64,000 nucleotides of DNA from Arthrobacter sp. U41 (GCF_001750145.1 NZ_CP015733.1:114570-178569); one strand, 5' to 3'; positions 17,355-28,270 are shown, numbered from the stretch's first letter. Numbers and translations are program-made. Notes: generated by a model from the letters alone, not told the origin.

Positions 17355-18922
17355 AGCGTGCCTCCCTCAAGGGGTACGTCAGGGGTCATTGGCTCGAGGA
17401 GGGTTTCCGGGATCTCTCTCCATTTCCCCTCGGTGTCGTTGACCCCGTCCGGGCCTTGCTCCAAAGATGTCAGTCCCACCAGGACGGGGATGCCGGGACG
17501 GCCGCCGACCTTGATCAGGAACTTCCCCCGGCCCGGAGGTTCGACGTCGAGCCCGCGTGAGTCCCAGGCGGGCGGGTCCTGCCAGGAGATGAGCTTCTGC
17601 TGTTCCTGCCGGGACAGTGGAATGGCTGAGGTCAGGAGCGGCATTTCCGAGGCCGGGAGGCCGCCGCAGATCACCATGCCGGAGCGTTCCACGAAGCCGC
17701 GGGCTTTCATCCGGTCCTCTTCCGCCGGCAGTGCCAGCAGGTCGGACATGGTGTGGGAAATCATGATCTGTCCTACGCCGACGGAGCGGTTCAAACGGGT
17801 CAGGGCGTCTACCCGGTCCACCATGCCTTTGCCGGCGCGCAGTGCCCGCCAGAGTTCGTCCAGGACCACGAAGTAGTTCCGGCGCGGTTCCAGCCCGGCG
17901 TCGGCGAGGGCGTGGGCGACGTTGACGGTGCCGAATCCGTAGGACCAGCACGCGAGGAGAATTGCAGCTTGGAGGTCGGTTTCGGTCTCGTCAATGCTGG
18001 AGACATCGAAGACCACGGCGCGGTCGCGCATCATGGGGTTGGTGGTGTGCCGGGAGAAGATTTCTCCGAGCTTCCCGCCTCCGGTCAAGCCCAGCAGGGT
18101 TGCTTCCAGTGCCCGGGTTTCCTGCAGGTAGACGTTCATGTCGCCGCGGTCCAGGGCGACCTGCCGCAGTTCATCGGGTGCGGAAATGATCACGTCCAAT
18201 AGGTCTTTCAGGACAGGAACACCGTCGAACCGGTCATCGAGGACCCGTAAGGCACGGTCCAGGATGGTTTGTTCCTGATCGGCGGGCGGGTTGTTCCGGC
18301 TGATGGTAATCAGGGAGACCACCATGGTCAGCCGCCGGCCGTGAGCGTCGGCGCGGACCCGGGCGGCGTCCTCATGGTGGCCGCTGTCCTCGAGCAACTG
18401 CGCCGCTTCGACGGCCTGGCCGGGATCGAGGATGTTCAGGTAGCCGACGCCGCGGCCGAGCTTGATGACCTGGCCGCCGAGTGCCTGGACCGCTTTGACG
18501 TGCTCGCCTTTGAGGTCCCCCAGGATCAGTGGGTGGACGCCCTGTGCGGAGAGCCCGATGAACATCCGGCGTACCACGGTGGACTTTCCCAGCCCCGGCT
18601 TGCCCAGGATGAACGCGGACGGGTTGGAAATCAGGCGTGCCCGTTGGAACCAGCTGATCGGGTCGCAGCAGACCGTGGCCTGAGTCTCCTCATGGCGTCC
18701 GAGCGGGACGCCGATCATGGGCGAGGATGCCCCGGAGGAAAACGGCCACAGCCCGCAGACCTGGACCGTGGTTCCCCGGTATTCCTTCACGGACGGGACG
18801 AGCTGGGCCATGCCGCCGCCGCGTCCGGTCCAGCCCCGGGCAGATGGCCCGGGCTGGCGTGGTTCCTTCCGAACCGTGTCCTCGGGAGTAGCTTTTGCTG
18901 GTTTTACTGTCTTTGCAGTCAT
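17351..18922 (-). CDS. VirB4-like type IV secretion ATPase
   Basis: A 523-residue ATPase of the conjugation machine. Walker A is LGKPGLGKST (106-115), and a Walker B-type VVLDELWRAL lies in the second half. The start is taken as ATG 18922, 25 bp after the preceding gene's stop; longer frames would run through that gene's coding region. It should power assembly or DNA transfer together with the coupling protein. No frameshift is seen. Confidence 0.85.
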   Translation of the reverse strand: MTAKTVKPAKATPEDTVRKEPRQPGPSARGWTGRGGGMAQLVPSVKEYRGTTVQVCGLWPFSSGASSPMIGVPLGRHEETQATVCCDPISWFQRARLISNPSAFILGKPGLGKSTVVRRMFIGLSAQGVHPLILGDLKGEHVKAVQALGGQVIKLGRGVGYLNILDPGQAVEAAQLLEDSGHHEDAARVRADAHGRRLTMVVSLITISRNNPPADQEQTILDRALRVLDDRFDGVPVLKDLLDVIISAPDELRQVALDRGDMNVYLQETRALEATLLGLTGGGKLGEIFSRHTTNPMMRDRAVVFDVSSIDETETDLQAAILLACWSYGFGTVNVAHALADAGLEPRRNYFVVLDELWRALRAGKGMVDRVDALTRLNRSVGVGQIMISHTMSDLLALPAEEDRMKARGFVERSGMVICGGLPASEMPLLTSAIPLSRQEQQKLISWQDPPAWDSRGLDVEPPGRGKFLIKVGGRPGIPVLVGLTSLEQGPDGVNDTEGKWREIPETLLEPMTPDVPLEGGTL

Positions 18923-18947
18923 TGACGTCAAAAGTCTCGAAGGGCCA

Positions 18948-20455
18948 TTACAGGGCGTCCTTGATTTCGGAGGGCAGGAGGCTGTGCTTGGGAAGGACCA
19001 GACCAAGCGGCAGGGACGCGGCGAACGCGGTGTCCTGGGTGCCGTAGGCCCGGCGCAGCAGCACCCGGGCGGTGCCGGAGGTCTGTTCCACGGCGGCCAC
19101 GGCATCGGCGAGACGGTCCTTATCGGTCACGGTGGCCGTGACGACCATGCCGAAGTTCACCAACCCGGCGCCCTGAGCTTCTTCCTGCGCCGTCTGCACA
19201 GCGGAGCGGGCATCAACCAGGGCCGGGCGGAGGGCCGGTTCCCGGAGGTGATGCGGACGTTGGCGTTGTTCTGATCCCGCTCCACCACGGCCGCGGCACG
19301 GGCCGAATCCATCGGGCGGTACAGCAGCGAGATCCGCTTACGGTCAATGTCCCCGTGCGGGGCCAGCAGCCGGGACAGGACCGAGGAGTTCACCGAACCG
19401 CGCGGGGCCCCTGTCATGGTCCATGAAACTGAGAACGCGCTGTCGTGCCGGTAGTCATCCCAGGACGCCTGCGTCGCGGAGGGTCCAACTTCGCCCCAGG
19501 TCAGGGACACCGGGGAGCCGGCGGCATGCGCTTGATCAATGATCAGGGCAGCGGGCGGATCGTAGGCGATCCGGACGACCTCGCAGAGTTCCTGCGCGGA
19601 CATCGGCCGGGCGATCCCGGCGCCGGTGGACTGCAACCGTGCCGACAGCCCGGGGATCCGGGACGCGAGGTCCCGGGCCACATCTGCGGGTGTGCGCTTC
19701 TTCGATCCGGCCCGCAGGGAGGCGTTGAAGGACAGGGACACCCAGGCCCGGACCGTGGCCGAACCTTCCGGATACGTGTCGATGACCTCGTTGAGCACGT
19801 TCCTGGCAAAATCCGGGGCGTTCGGGTCGATGTTCATGGTGACCTCATTGCGGAGCCGGTAGCCGGAATCCGGTGCGGTCTCGACCGTTACGGCGGCGGC
19901 GTCCAGGCCCGCTTCGTCCCCGAGGCCGGCGAGCCAGCCGCCCCAGTTCGCGACCCACGCATCGACCTGCTCCGGGTCCACCAGGGACGCACCGTCGGGT
20001 TCGGTGGAGAAAATCACGGTGTAGTGGCTGGTGGAAGGCACATGCAGCAGCGCGAACGGGCGCTTGTAGGAGTCGGTGAACTCGTACAGGGTGGACTTCG
20101 CGGCAAGGCCGGGCAGCTGGTACATGCCCCACTGCGTCACACCCAGGGGGCCGGAACGGTAGAGATTCGTTCCGGAGGACTTGGAGAGACGGAAGCTCAT
20201 CCGTGTCCCGAAACGGTCAACAACGGACTGGCCGTGCTTGTCCTTGACCGTCAGCAACAAGGCGCTGGCCCCGGCCACGGCCAGGACAGCAAGGCCCGGG
20301 AACAGGCCTGCGATGGCGAAGCTGATGATGCCGGCCAGCAGCCCGGCCATGACAATGCCGGTGCCGATAGCTCCGAGGTTACCCAGACCGGCAGAGCGCG
20401 GGACGCGCCAGTTGCCGTAGGACGGTTCCTTGTATTCGGTATTAATTGCTGCCAC
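18948..20455 (-). pseudogene. SCO6880-family conjugation protein, one frameshift
   Basis: An SCO6880-family protein of actinobacterial transfer operons. It has two N-terminal membrane segments (about 26-65) followed by a long soluble domain. The frame from GTG 20455 (ggaggg upstream) reads well to about residue 420. It then switches by one base between about 19222 and 19245, and continues as QTAQEEAQGAGLVNFGMVVT to a normal end, EIKDAL. The second frame carries the expected C-terminus, so one base seems missing. Either the gene is recently broken or the sequence has an indel error. Confidence 0.75.
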
Positions 20456-21784
20456 TGGGGCCCTCCACTGTTTCTGATTGGCCGGTTGAATCCTGCGCGG
20501 TCTGTTGTGCGGCCTGAGAAACCCTGGACGCTGCTTGTGCACCTACGGCGACAGCCATGCCAGCCGGGCCGGCGGCCTTCGCCGCACCCGCCGCACCCGC
20601 CGCGGCACCGCCACCAGCAGCAGCTCCTGCCGCGGCACCGCCACCAGCAGCAGCTCCTGCCCCGGCGCCGGTAGTGCCTGCTGCGCCGGCCATGAAGCTG
20701 GTGGCCCCGCCCGGACCGGTAGCCCCGGGCGTCGGCTGGCCGCCATTTCCCTTCGGGCCAGGCGTTCCATTGCTGCCCTTCGGAGATGCGCCTGACTGGT
20801 TGCTTTGCGTACTGGCCGGTGTCGGGGCGGCATTGCCCTTACCGCTCCCGCTGCGGCCCATGGATACGGCGCCGGTTGCCATGGCCCCAACGGCGGCTCC
20901 GGCTCCCGCTCCCCCACCGGAAGCGACGGCCCCGACCATCGGCGTCACAAAACGCATCAACGCCGGCAAAGCGAACAGCGCGACGATCATCAACGTGAAG
21001 CCCGTGATGGAAGTGATCAATGAATCCTTCCCACTGTTGTTACCCATGAGGAGGAATGCGACCGAGTAAACGATGGCTGCCGCAGGTTTGTAGAGGATGA
21101 ACGCGATAGTCCAGCCAACTGCTTTCTGGAACCACTGCCTCCCCATCTCAGTGTTGGTGAAGGCCGCGGTGGTGGGCAGGATGCCCGCCATGATCACCAA
21201 CATGCCGCTGCGGACCACCATCAAAACGACCTGGACGAGGAGGCAATCAGACCGATCAATCCCAGAACAATGAGGATGAACACACCGACCCCTGCCTGGC
21301 CGGACACGACCAGGAGGCTCATCGACTCGGCAAAGCCCTTACCGTCCGTGGATCGGTCGATGATGGCTGCCGAGAAAGCATCCGCGGCGATCACCAGAAT
21401 GGAGATGACCCCCAGACCAAGCCCGAGACTAAAGCCAGCGTGATGAGGGACCGGAGCAGATCCTTCAGTGGTGCCCCGCGCTGTTCCCAGATCATTCGGA
21501 TGCCACCGAGAATGACCGCGAGAACAGCCAGCGTCAGAGTCCAGACATCAATTCGCTGTTCACCATGGAGACGATGGGACTCGGCGTTACACCCGTCGGA
21601 GCTGGCCAGGTTCACCGTGGGCATGGACACCCAAAAGTCGACAGAGTCGTCACCATCTGGCTCATGCCCTCCATGATGGCCTTGGCAAGATTATGATGGC
21701 GTCGTCTGCAATTCCCGCCGCGATATTGCTGCACCTGCTGCGGCCAGCAGGCCCATCCCAGACTTCACATGCCTTATCTGCCAT
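20442..21784 (-). pseudogene. TrbL/VirB6-like membrane protein, several frameshifts
   Basis: A polytopic channel component of the TrbL type, built from several overlapping frames. Recognisable pieces are AKAIMEGMSQMVTTLSTF, TLTLAVLAVILGGIRMIWEQ and SGMLVIMAGILPTTAAFTN, then a Gly/Ala-rich tail with repeated AAAGGGAAAG (about 20580-20690). Frame changes are visible near 21240, 21395, 21545, 21590 and 21630; the last is explained by a missing base in a T run. ATG 21784 is the likely start, overlapping the preceding gene. The missing information is only in frame: codon content and hydrophobicity still look genuine. Confidence 0.65.
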
Positions 21785-21785
21785 G

Positions 21786-22520
21786 TCAGACGCCGGCCCA
21801 GGGATGAATGAACTCAGGTCACTGATCTGGCGCACTGCGCCTCCGCCAGCGGCCGGCATATCCAGTTTCCAGTCGCCGTCCTCCCAAAGCAGCGACGTTG
21901 AAAAGCACCGTATCCTCCGTCGGCGCTCTGATGGCCAGCTCCACGACGGCCGTTCCAGGCGTGTACGAATGAATGATGAAGCCGGCGATCTGAACCTTCG
22001 GTGAGGTTGCACCGCCGACGTCTTTCCCTTCCTTTATGGCCTGTACCGCCTTGTCCCGCGTAGGGCTATCAGCTGCAAGCTCCAGGTAAACCTGTTTTGC
22101 ATAGCCGTTAACGACGCTGCCAGATATTTGCCGTTGCGTACAGGGCGCCGGTGGGGGATTGAGCAAAGCACGACCTCAACCGTCCTTTCCACAGTGCCAG
22201 GGCCGGCCGTTGATGGATCGCTGGGAACGGCCATGTTCCGACCAAGTCCCATTGGATTTCGGTGCTGCTCCAAGTGCAATTTCTTGGCTCCCAGGCAGTC
22301 CGCAGACGCTTTTGCCTGCACCTGTCGTGGCGCTGGGCTGGCCGTAGCCGGGTTGTCGGATGCTGCTGTCCCGGCGCTGGCTGGGCGGTGCCCTGTCCTT
22401 TGGGGAGCAGGAAAATGACGACGGCTGCTGCAATCAGCGCGACCACCAGCGCGGCAGCAATGATGAAACCGGGTTTGGTGAACGGATTGCTTCGGTGGTG
22501 CTCTCTGTTGACTGGCTCAT
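21786..22520 (-). pseudogene. Conjugation protein with N-terminal TM helix, frameshifted
   Basis: Begins MSQSTESTTE at ATG 22520. After a one-base shift near 22490 it continues KPGFIIAAALVVALIAAAVV as a transmembrane helix. A soluble domain is spread over three frames (YAKQVYLELAADSPTRDKAV; EDTVLFNVAAL; LWEDGDWKLDMP) and ends FIPWAGV when the last shift is repaired. Small bitopic proteins like this lie next to TrbL and the pilin-like gene in actinobacterial transfer operons. At least four shifts separate the pieces. No function beyond the type IV secretion context can be given. Confidence 0.55.
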
Positions 22521-22546
22521 GGTGAACCTCCCGTTGTTGGTGCTGG

Positions 22547-22811
22547 TTAGACGAAGGCGCGGACGATGCCGGCGGCGCCGGTGATGATGATGCAGCCCAT
22601 CAGGACCCAGCCGAGCTTGCCGATGGCCTGGGCTCCCTCGCCGCGCTGGAGCTGGATGACCATGCCGATGCCGACGATGATGACGCCCAGGACACCGAGG
22701 ACCAGGCCGATGCCGGAGGCCCAGTTCAGGATCGTGAGAAGGCCACCTGCCTGCCGGGACAACCGGGGTGGGGTTGGGATGACGCTGCTGCAATGCGGAG
22801 AAGGAGTTCAT
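22547..22811 (-). pseudogene. Small pilin-like (VirB2/TrbC-type) membrane protein
   Basis: A short protein with two hydrophobic segments (LNWASGIGLVLGVLGVIIVG and LGWVLMGCIIITGAAGIV) flanking a QLQRGEGAQAIGK loop, which is the layout of VirB2/TrbC-like pilin subunits. The start ATG 22811 (MNSFSALQ) is in a different frame from SVIPTPPRLSRQAGGLLTIL, so one shift is needed near 22785. If the downstream TTG at 22762 were used, a truncated 71-residue product would still contain both helices. Confidence 0.55.
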
Positions 22812-22868
22812 GGAGAGACCTTTCAGTTCGTGGTGCTGGGTGAGGTGGTGGCAGCCAGGACGGCTAAG

Positions 22869-23429
22869 TCAGTGACGAATCGTTGGAATCACGGCCGGGC
22901 GGGTTGTGGAGTTCCCGTGTCGCCAGGCTTCGACCCAGGGCAGGGTCCAGAAGCGGGGGGCTCCCCCGCCGACGATGACAGCGAAATCACGAAGTGCCTT
23001 GGGAGTCTTCCCGGTGCGTCCGCCAGAATGGCGAGGCCGAGCAGATCAACCGCGGGCGCCGCGCCTGATGCCCACTGCGTCAGGGCGTTTTGTGCAGCTG
23101 TCAGACCGCGCATGTCTGCGCGGCAGACCAGTAGCACCCGGGGCTTGCTGCCGTCCTGGAGAACGGGCCAGCACTGACCGGTGACCCGTGCCCCGACGAT
23201 CAGATCAGCGATGCGGCTTTCACCGGACCCTCCATGAGCACCGGTGATCCACAGCGCTGCAGATCCGGAGACGGTCCGGCTGGCCAACGGTCTGCCGCGT
23301 CGGGTTCGACCATTCCGCGCAGGGGCGTACTGATCACGGCCGCCGACGGCACGTGCGCCTCCGGCGTTGCCGTCTCCGCGCCGTCGGCGGTGGCCGGGCG
23401 GGTGATCCAGGGTTCAGGGACTGCTGCAT
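22869..23429 (-). pseudogene. DUF6668-like protein, frameshifted
   Basis: Pieces in three frames make one protein of about 185 residues: PEPWITRPATADG near the start, ALWITGAHGGSGESRIADL in the middle with the glycine-rich GAHGGSGES that marks DUF6668, and ALRDFAVIVGGGAPRFWTLP near the end. Shifts lie near 23415, 23285 and 23010. ATG 23429 has aggagg just upstream. The family accompanies actinobacterial transfer operons, and the Gly-rich motif recalls a degenerate P-loop. Function unknown. Confidence 0.6.
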
Positions 23430-23461
23430 CGTTCCTCCTCTCGAAGTCCGTTGGTGGGTGG

Positions 23462-24932
23462 TTAGAAGCCGGCGGCAACGGCGGCCGCGGCTGCCAGCCA
23501 TGCCCGCTGGGTGGCGGGCTGGAGGGCTTCATAGCGGATGGGTCCGTTGACCAGGGCAGGGTCGTAAGGAATCCGGACGACCGCCCGGACGAACGGGCGA
23601 AGCCGTCAGCGATCCGCTGGGCCTCGTCCTTGGCCCGCTTCAGGGCATCCCCGCTCATGCTGCGCTTGGCGTCGGTGGACTCAGAGACGATGACGACGGC
23701 GTGCGGGCCAGCTCCGCGTCGTGGCCACCACGGGATTCCAGGGTCTGCAGCGTCAGTCGGGCGGCTTCGGCGCGGTCCTCGATGGCGGTCACGGGGACGA
23801 CGAGCTGGTTGGTGTGGTCGATCATCCGCCGCCAGTTTGCTGCCCGGGCGGTGTTGCCGGATCCATGACCACGAGCCGGTAGTAGCGGGTGAGCACCTGG
23901 TGGGCGATGTCGACTTCCTCGGCGGTGACTTCGTGGTCGCCTTCCTCGTTTTCATCCGAGCGCAGGACATCGAACTTATCGGCGGTCTGGTGGTGGACGA
24001 ACTTGGCGATTTCAGCAGCGTTCGTTGACGGGGAGAGCAGTTCGGTGGAGGCGTCGATCAGGTCCAGGACACTCCGGTTGTGGGAGCCCTTTTCGGTCCG
24101 CCACCCGAGGGTGCCCTGGGATTCGTTGTTGTCCCACGCGACCGTGGCCGCGCCGCTGTAGCGGGCGAGGATCGCCGAGAGCATCACCACGGTGGGGGTC
24201 TTGTTCGCCCCGCCCTTGCGGTTGACCACCGCAATCGTGCGGGGGCCGGGCCAGTGCTGGCTGACCGTGCGGATGTCCTCCCGTTCGGTGAGTTCTTCCT
24301 CGGAGGGGTCCATCCGGAGTCCCAGGCGCGTGAGTGTTCCGCGCCAGCCCCGGGTGGCAGGTTCCAGCACCGGGGCGCTGACCAGGAACGAGGTTTCCTT
24401 CAGGCTGCGCCGCGTCGGCGCCGCTTCCTTAGTAGCGGCGGCGGCCGTCTGCGGTTCCGGGGTGGCCGGCACCGGAACGGTATCGGCTGCGACGGAGGCG
24501 GGTGGCCAGGGCTGGACGTCCACCGGTGCTGCAGGGGCAGGAACTGGCGCGGACTCCGTTGGAGTGGCCACGGGCTCCGGCGCGGGGCGGTCTCAATGAT
24601 CGCCGGGGCGACTGTCTGGGGTGTTGTTTCGGGGGCTTCTGCCCGGCGGCGGGTCTGCCGGGGGTCGTAGGAGACGGATTCGATCTTGTTATCCGGGTGG
24701 ACGATGAGTTCACCGTGTCCTTCGGGGTCCTCGATCTGGACCCGCACGGGGCGCTGGAGGGTCTGTGCCTCGCCCACGATGAGGGCCAGGGCGTTGTTGC
24801 GCAGTTCCTGCACGGAGTCTCCGGCCGGACGACGCGGGAGTTGCCCGCGACGACGACCTCGGCGGTGCCATTGTCGCGGACGATGGCCCGGATGTTGGGA
24901 AAGGCCATGACCTCGGTTGGTGTAGTACCCAT
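23462..24932 (-). pseudogene. MinD/ParA-like ATPase of the transfer operon, frameshifted
   Basis: An ATPase of about 490 residues when repaired. A small N-terminal domain (MGTTPTEVMAFPNIRAIVRD) is joined by shifts near 24815 and 24595 to a Pro/Ala linker. A ParA/MinD-like domain follows with the variant P-loop VNRKGGANKTPTVVML and ATVAWDNNESQGTLGWR. Further shifts near 23850, 23715 and 23590 precede VIVSESTDAKRSMSGDALKR and the end. It starts at ATG 24932 with aaggaag upstream. Such ATPases are encoded in actinobacterial type IV secretion clusters; their role is not established. Confidence 0.62.
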
Positions 24933-24972
24933 GAGCTTCTTCCTTACGTGTGTGAGATGGAGGGTGCGGCGT

Positions 24973-25487
24973 TTAGGACGAGGGCGGGGTGAGCCGGTTG
25001 ACCTTCCACGGGGCGTCCTTGCCTGTGCGGAGCAACTGCACTGTGTAGGTCCCGGCGTTGGTGGGGACCGCTGCCATGACGCCGAAGCCGTTGGCTTCAT
25101 CGACGGCGAGGGTGGCGGGGCCGGTGACGCGGCTTGCCGGGATGTTGGCCGGGTCCACTGCCGAGTAGTCGGCGGTGGCCTGCGGGGTCAGCCACCGGGC
25201 CAGGTCGTTGGCCCACTGCTTTTCCTCCACCGTGGGGCGGGCGAAGTCCGACATGGCCTTCTCTGCGACGTCGACGGCTTTGTCTTTGCTGGCCTGATCC
25301 CAGGTGATGCCGATCGTGGCCGGGATGGTGCCCCCGGTGCCTGCGGTCCGCTGTTGGCGCTCAGTGAGACCAGCGCGGACGACGTGGGCTTGCTCGTTGA
25401 TGCCGCCGGCGTCGGCGTCGTGTTCGCCACCGGCGTGCAGGAAACGCAGAGCAGCGCCACACCGACCAGGGTCAAGGACTTTTTCAC
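24973..25487 (-). pseudogene. Conjugation lipoprotein, one frameshift
   Basis: Starts GTG 25487, overlapping the upstream gene (GTGA). An N-terminal signal KKSLTLVGVALLCVSC carries a lipobox, so the mature protein would be lipid-anchored outside the membrane. After a shift near 25350 the second frame reads GITWDQASKDKAVDVAEKAM and continues to VQLLRTGKDAPWKVNRL. It probably contacts the secretion channel in the envelope; no named family is recognised. Confidence 0.58.
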
Positions 25488-26565
25488 TTCTTCTCCTCTT
25501 GGGTGGGCAGGTACAGGAAAGCTGAGGGGACGGTGTTGGCCACGGTCCGGGTGTAGTAGCTGTGGTCCGCCGGGGCCGGGTTGCCGTTGTAGCCCTCTTC
25601 GACGTAGGTCCCGTTGTCCTTGACTTCCTTGACCACGGCGACGTGGCCGAAGTTCGCGTCCGCTCCCCCGGCGCCGGGCGCGTACCAGACGACCGAGCCG
25701 ACCCGTGGTGTGTTGCCGGCGGCCCAGCCCTTGGCGTCCCAGCCGGCCTTCCAGGTCAGGGCCGAGCCGAGGCCCTGCCCGTCGGGACGGAAGGTGCCGT
25801 TGAGGAACTTGAACGGTGCGCCGGTTGACCCCATCTGTTGGTTCACCCGCCACAGGGCGAAGTCCACGCACTCGCGGTAGTACATGCCCAGCGGCGAGGT
25901 GCTGGCCGATTTGCCCCGACCTGCAGCCAGGTCGGGGAGTTCTTCCACGGGTAGTCATCCCCCGCGCCGGATTGTCCGGGGATGGCGCAGTCGCTGCCTT
26001 GCAGGGAGAACTCCGAGTTCGAGAGCGCCTGAACGAGTTTCACGGCCTTGGGCCAGTACCTCTGGTAGTGGTAGGGATCGGCGTTGCGCTGGACCTTGTT
26101 ACCGGCAATCGACGGGTCCAACAGCTCCCAGCCGGGCACGCCCTGCAGGGCCTTGATGAAGTTTGTTGCGCTGGTGGTGGGGTCCATGCGGTCTGCATAG
26201 GTGCCCCACGCGCCGTTGTCGCGCTGCTGGAACAACCCCCGGGAGTCGGGGCCGGCAGCGTCGCCGGTGTCCAGCACGCGCAACCCCGACTCCCCCAGTG
26301 CCACCATCACGCTGATCATCTGGCCGTTTACGGACAAGTTCAGCGCCCTTCCGGCGCCCATGATCGCGGCAGCGTTCTTCAGTTGCTCTTGGGTATAGCC
26401 CTCAACCCTGGTGTTGCCGTCGACGACCATGGAAACGGCCGGACCGCAATCAGCCGCGGCCGGTTTCGCGGGGGCAAGCAGCAGGAGCAGGGAGAAGACC
26501 AGGCCGAGCAGCATCACGGGTGCCGCGACGGCAACTCCAGTGCTGAGCATCTTGGACCGCTTCAC
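25484..26565 (-). pseudogene. Transglycosylase-CHAP cell-wall hydrolase, one frameshift
   Basis: A secreted peptidoglycan hydrolase that should open the cell wall for the transfer apparatus (VirB1-like role). A signal/transmembrane segment (about 12-36) precedes a lysozyme-like domain with catalytic-type Glu in MVALGESGLR and SRGLFQQRDNGAWG. A CHAP domain follows with the nucleophile in YRECVDFALWR and the histidine in NFGHVAVV. The two domains are in different frames; one base is missing or extra near 25930. The GTG start at 26565 has aggggg upstream. First gene of the transfer operon. Confidence 0.75.
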
Positions 26566-26760
26566 GGCTTCCCCCTGTACTTCTGTGCTGTGGCGACCAC
26601 CGGTCGTCTCCCGGAGGTAGACCCCGGCTAAACTCGATCCCAGAAGCTACGGGAATTTAATACAAAACTTGATCAAAAACGATTTGTTTAGTAATTGGTT
26701 CAAATCCTAACAGCTATTGATCACCCGTGCTTGCCTGTGTCCTTTCTCTAAGGAGTGTCC

Positions 26761-27498
26761 GTGCCTGTCTCAACCGCCGAATTTAGGGAGTGGCTGGATG
26801 GACGATCCCTCAGCCCTTCCCCGACCGCGTTGAGCACGTTGACGGGGATAAATCGAGGCACCCTGAACAATCAGCTCAGGCGCGGAAATGTCGCCGAGTC
26901 CACGGTGATTGCCATTGCACGGGCTACCGGGACGAACGTCATCGATGCCCTCAGCGTTTTTGAGCCGTACCGGATTATTAAGTCCCGGCCCATAGAACCC
27001 TCTCCGGCAGAAGTCTTGAGCCAGGTCCATCACGCAGATCTCATGGCGGAGCTACAGTTCCGTACCTCCAAAAAGCACTATCCCCGCGGGCTTCGTAAGG
27101 AAATCGACCTCATTGCCTTTCCTCATGACGGCTCTGTCCGCGCCTGGATCGATGCCATCGACCCGGGGGACATCCGCCAGCGAATGTCCCAGGAAACGGG
27201 CATGGCGCTTACCTATATCGCCACACAGCTCACTGAAAATAAGTTGAATCCCCATTTGGCGATTGCAGCATCAAGGGCCGGCGAAGGCTCGTTCGCGACC
27301 GGCCTCGTGGTGACTGAACTGATCACGCCGGCTGAGGGAGGGTGGCAGATCCGGGCCCGTGAGGATGAGCTGCTTGAAGTTTCCGATAATCTCTTAGTGG
27401 ATGCCATTTCCGCCCGCATTCACCTGTTGCAGAGACGCGTGAAGCAGAGGAAAGAAGCCCGAGAATACGCGGAGAAAATGACGGAACTCTTGGGATGA
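26761..27498 (+). CDS. Helix-turn-helix regulator
   Basis: A 245-residue protein with an N-terminal helix-turn-helix (TALSTLTGINRGTLNNQLRR and VAESTVIAIARATG, about residues 20-58) and a C-terminal region of unknown fold ending in a charged helix. GTG at 26761 is preferred to the GTG at 26755, because the latter overlaps the ribosome binding site aaggag. Divergent from the transfer operon, it may regulate it. It overlaps the next gene by four bases (ATGA), which ties it functionally to that membrane protein. Confidence 0.72.
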   Translation: MPVSTAEFREWLDGRSLSPSPTALSTLTGINRGTLNNQLRRGNVAESTVIAIARATGTNVIDALSVFEPYRIIKSRPIEPSPAEVLSQVHHADLMAELQFRTSKKHYPRGLRKEIDLIAFPHDGSVRAWIDAIDPGDIRQRMSQETGMALTYIATQLTENKLNPHLAIAASRAGEGSFATGLVVTELITPAEGGWQIRAREDELLEVSDNLLVDAISARIHLLQRRVKQRKEAREYAEKMTELLG

Positions 27499-28259
27499 AC
27501 CCGCTGTCCGTCGTACCGGTAGGCCTGATGCTCATTCTCCTGGGCAGCCTAACCTTCAAGCGCATCAATACACCGGTCCTAGGGCACCAGCATGCATTGC
27601 AGGGAAAAGCCAGCAGCATCGCGCTGTCAGGAATCTTCCTGACCTTGGCCTATTTCCTGCTCCTCCCCCCGGTCTACTTAGCCGTAGATTCCTTCATGCC
27701 GCTGACCAATGCCACTGACTTGATATCCAAATACTTCGTCCTCGTTGCTGTCGCGTTCCTTGGCGGCCACCTCAGCCGCGCATACGACTCGCTATCGGCA
27801 CGTCGGTGGACCGTGGGTGAGCCAGGCGCAGTCATGCTCGGAATCGTCGCCGCCGGCCTCCTGTGGACTCTCCTGGCTGCTGAAACCCCGAACCCGTCGC
27901 CTCAACTGCTGGACTACGCAAGGCAGCCCAGCGTGCGTCTGAATACGTGGCTCGTACTGTCCTACGTGGCCTACATCGTCTTACCGCTCATCAAACCGGC
28001 TTACAGGGATGCGCGCAGGAATCCCCTCAAAGTCGGCCGATTCGCCTCGGGGCTGATCGCAACCGGCTTTGCACTGTCACTGATTCGGGCATTCACCTAC
28101 CCGCTCGAGCTTGGCGCAACCGGAGACGCTATCTACGTGTTCATGATCGTTTCCTACATCTCCACGACCCTCGTGGTTGTAGGCCTTGCGCTCTTCGCCT
28201 ACGCCCGGAAGCACCGCAAACCACAGACCGAGCTCGGCTCGCTACTCTCGATCGAATAG
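27495..28259 (+). CDS. Seven-helix membrane protein coupled to the HTH gene
   Basis: A 254-residue protein with about seven hydrophobic segments and short polar loops, ending in a basic cytoplasmic tail (YARKHRKPQTELG). The organisation recalls the MAB_1171c-type membrane proteins encoded beside helix-turn-helix or ImmA/IrrE genes in actinobacteria, but that match is tentative. ATGA overlap with the preceding regulator suggests the pair acts as a membrane-linked sensing or regulatory module. Confidence 0.65.
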   Translation: MNPLSVVPVGLMLILLGSLTFKRINTPVLGHQHALQGKASSIALSGIFLTLAYFLLLPPVYLAVDSFMPLTNATDLISKYFVLVAVAFLGGHLSRAYDSLSARRWTVGEPGAVMLGIVAAGLLWTLLAAETPNPSPQLLDYARQPSVRLNTWLVLSYVAYIVLPLIKPAYRDARRNPLKVGRFASGLIATGFALSLIRAFTYPLELGATGDAIYVFMIVSYISTTLVVVGLALFAYARKHRKPQTELGSLLSIE

Positions 28260-28270
28260 AAGGACCGCCC

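Noticed and set aside
20580..20690. Tandem-like repeat of GCC/GCA codons giving poly-Ala/Gly-Pro readings
   Set aside because: Explained as the Ala/Gly-rich tail of the TrbL-like protein rather than a mobile or CRISPR-type repeat.
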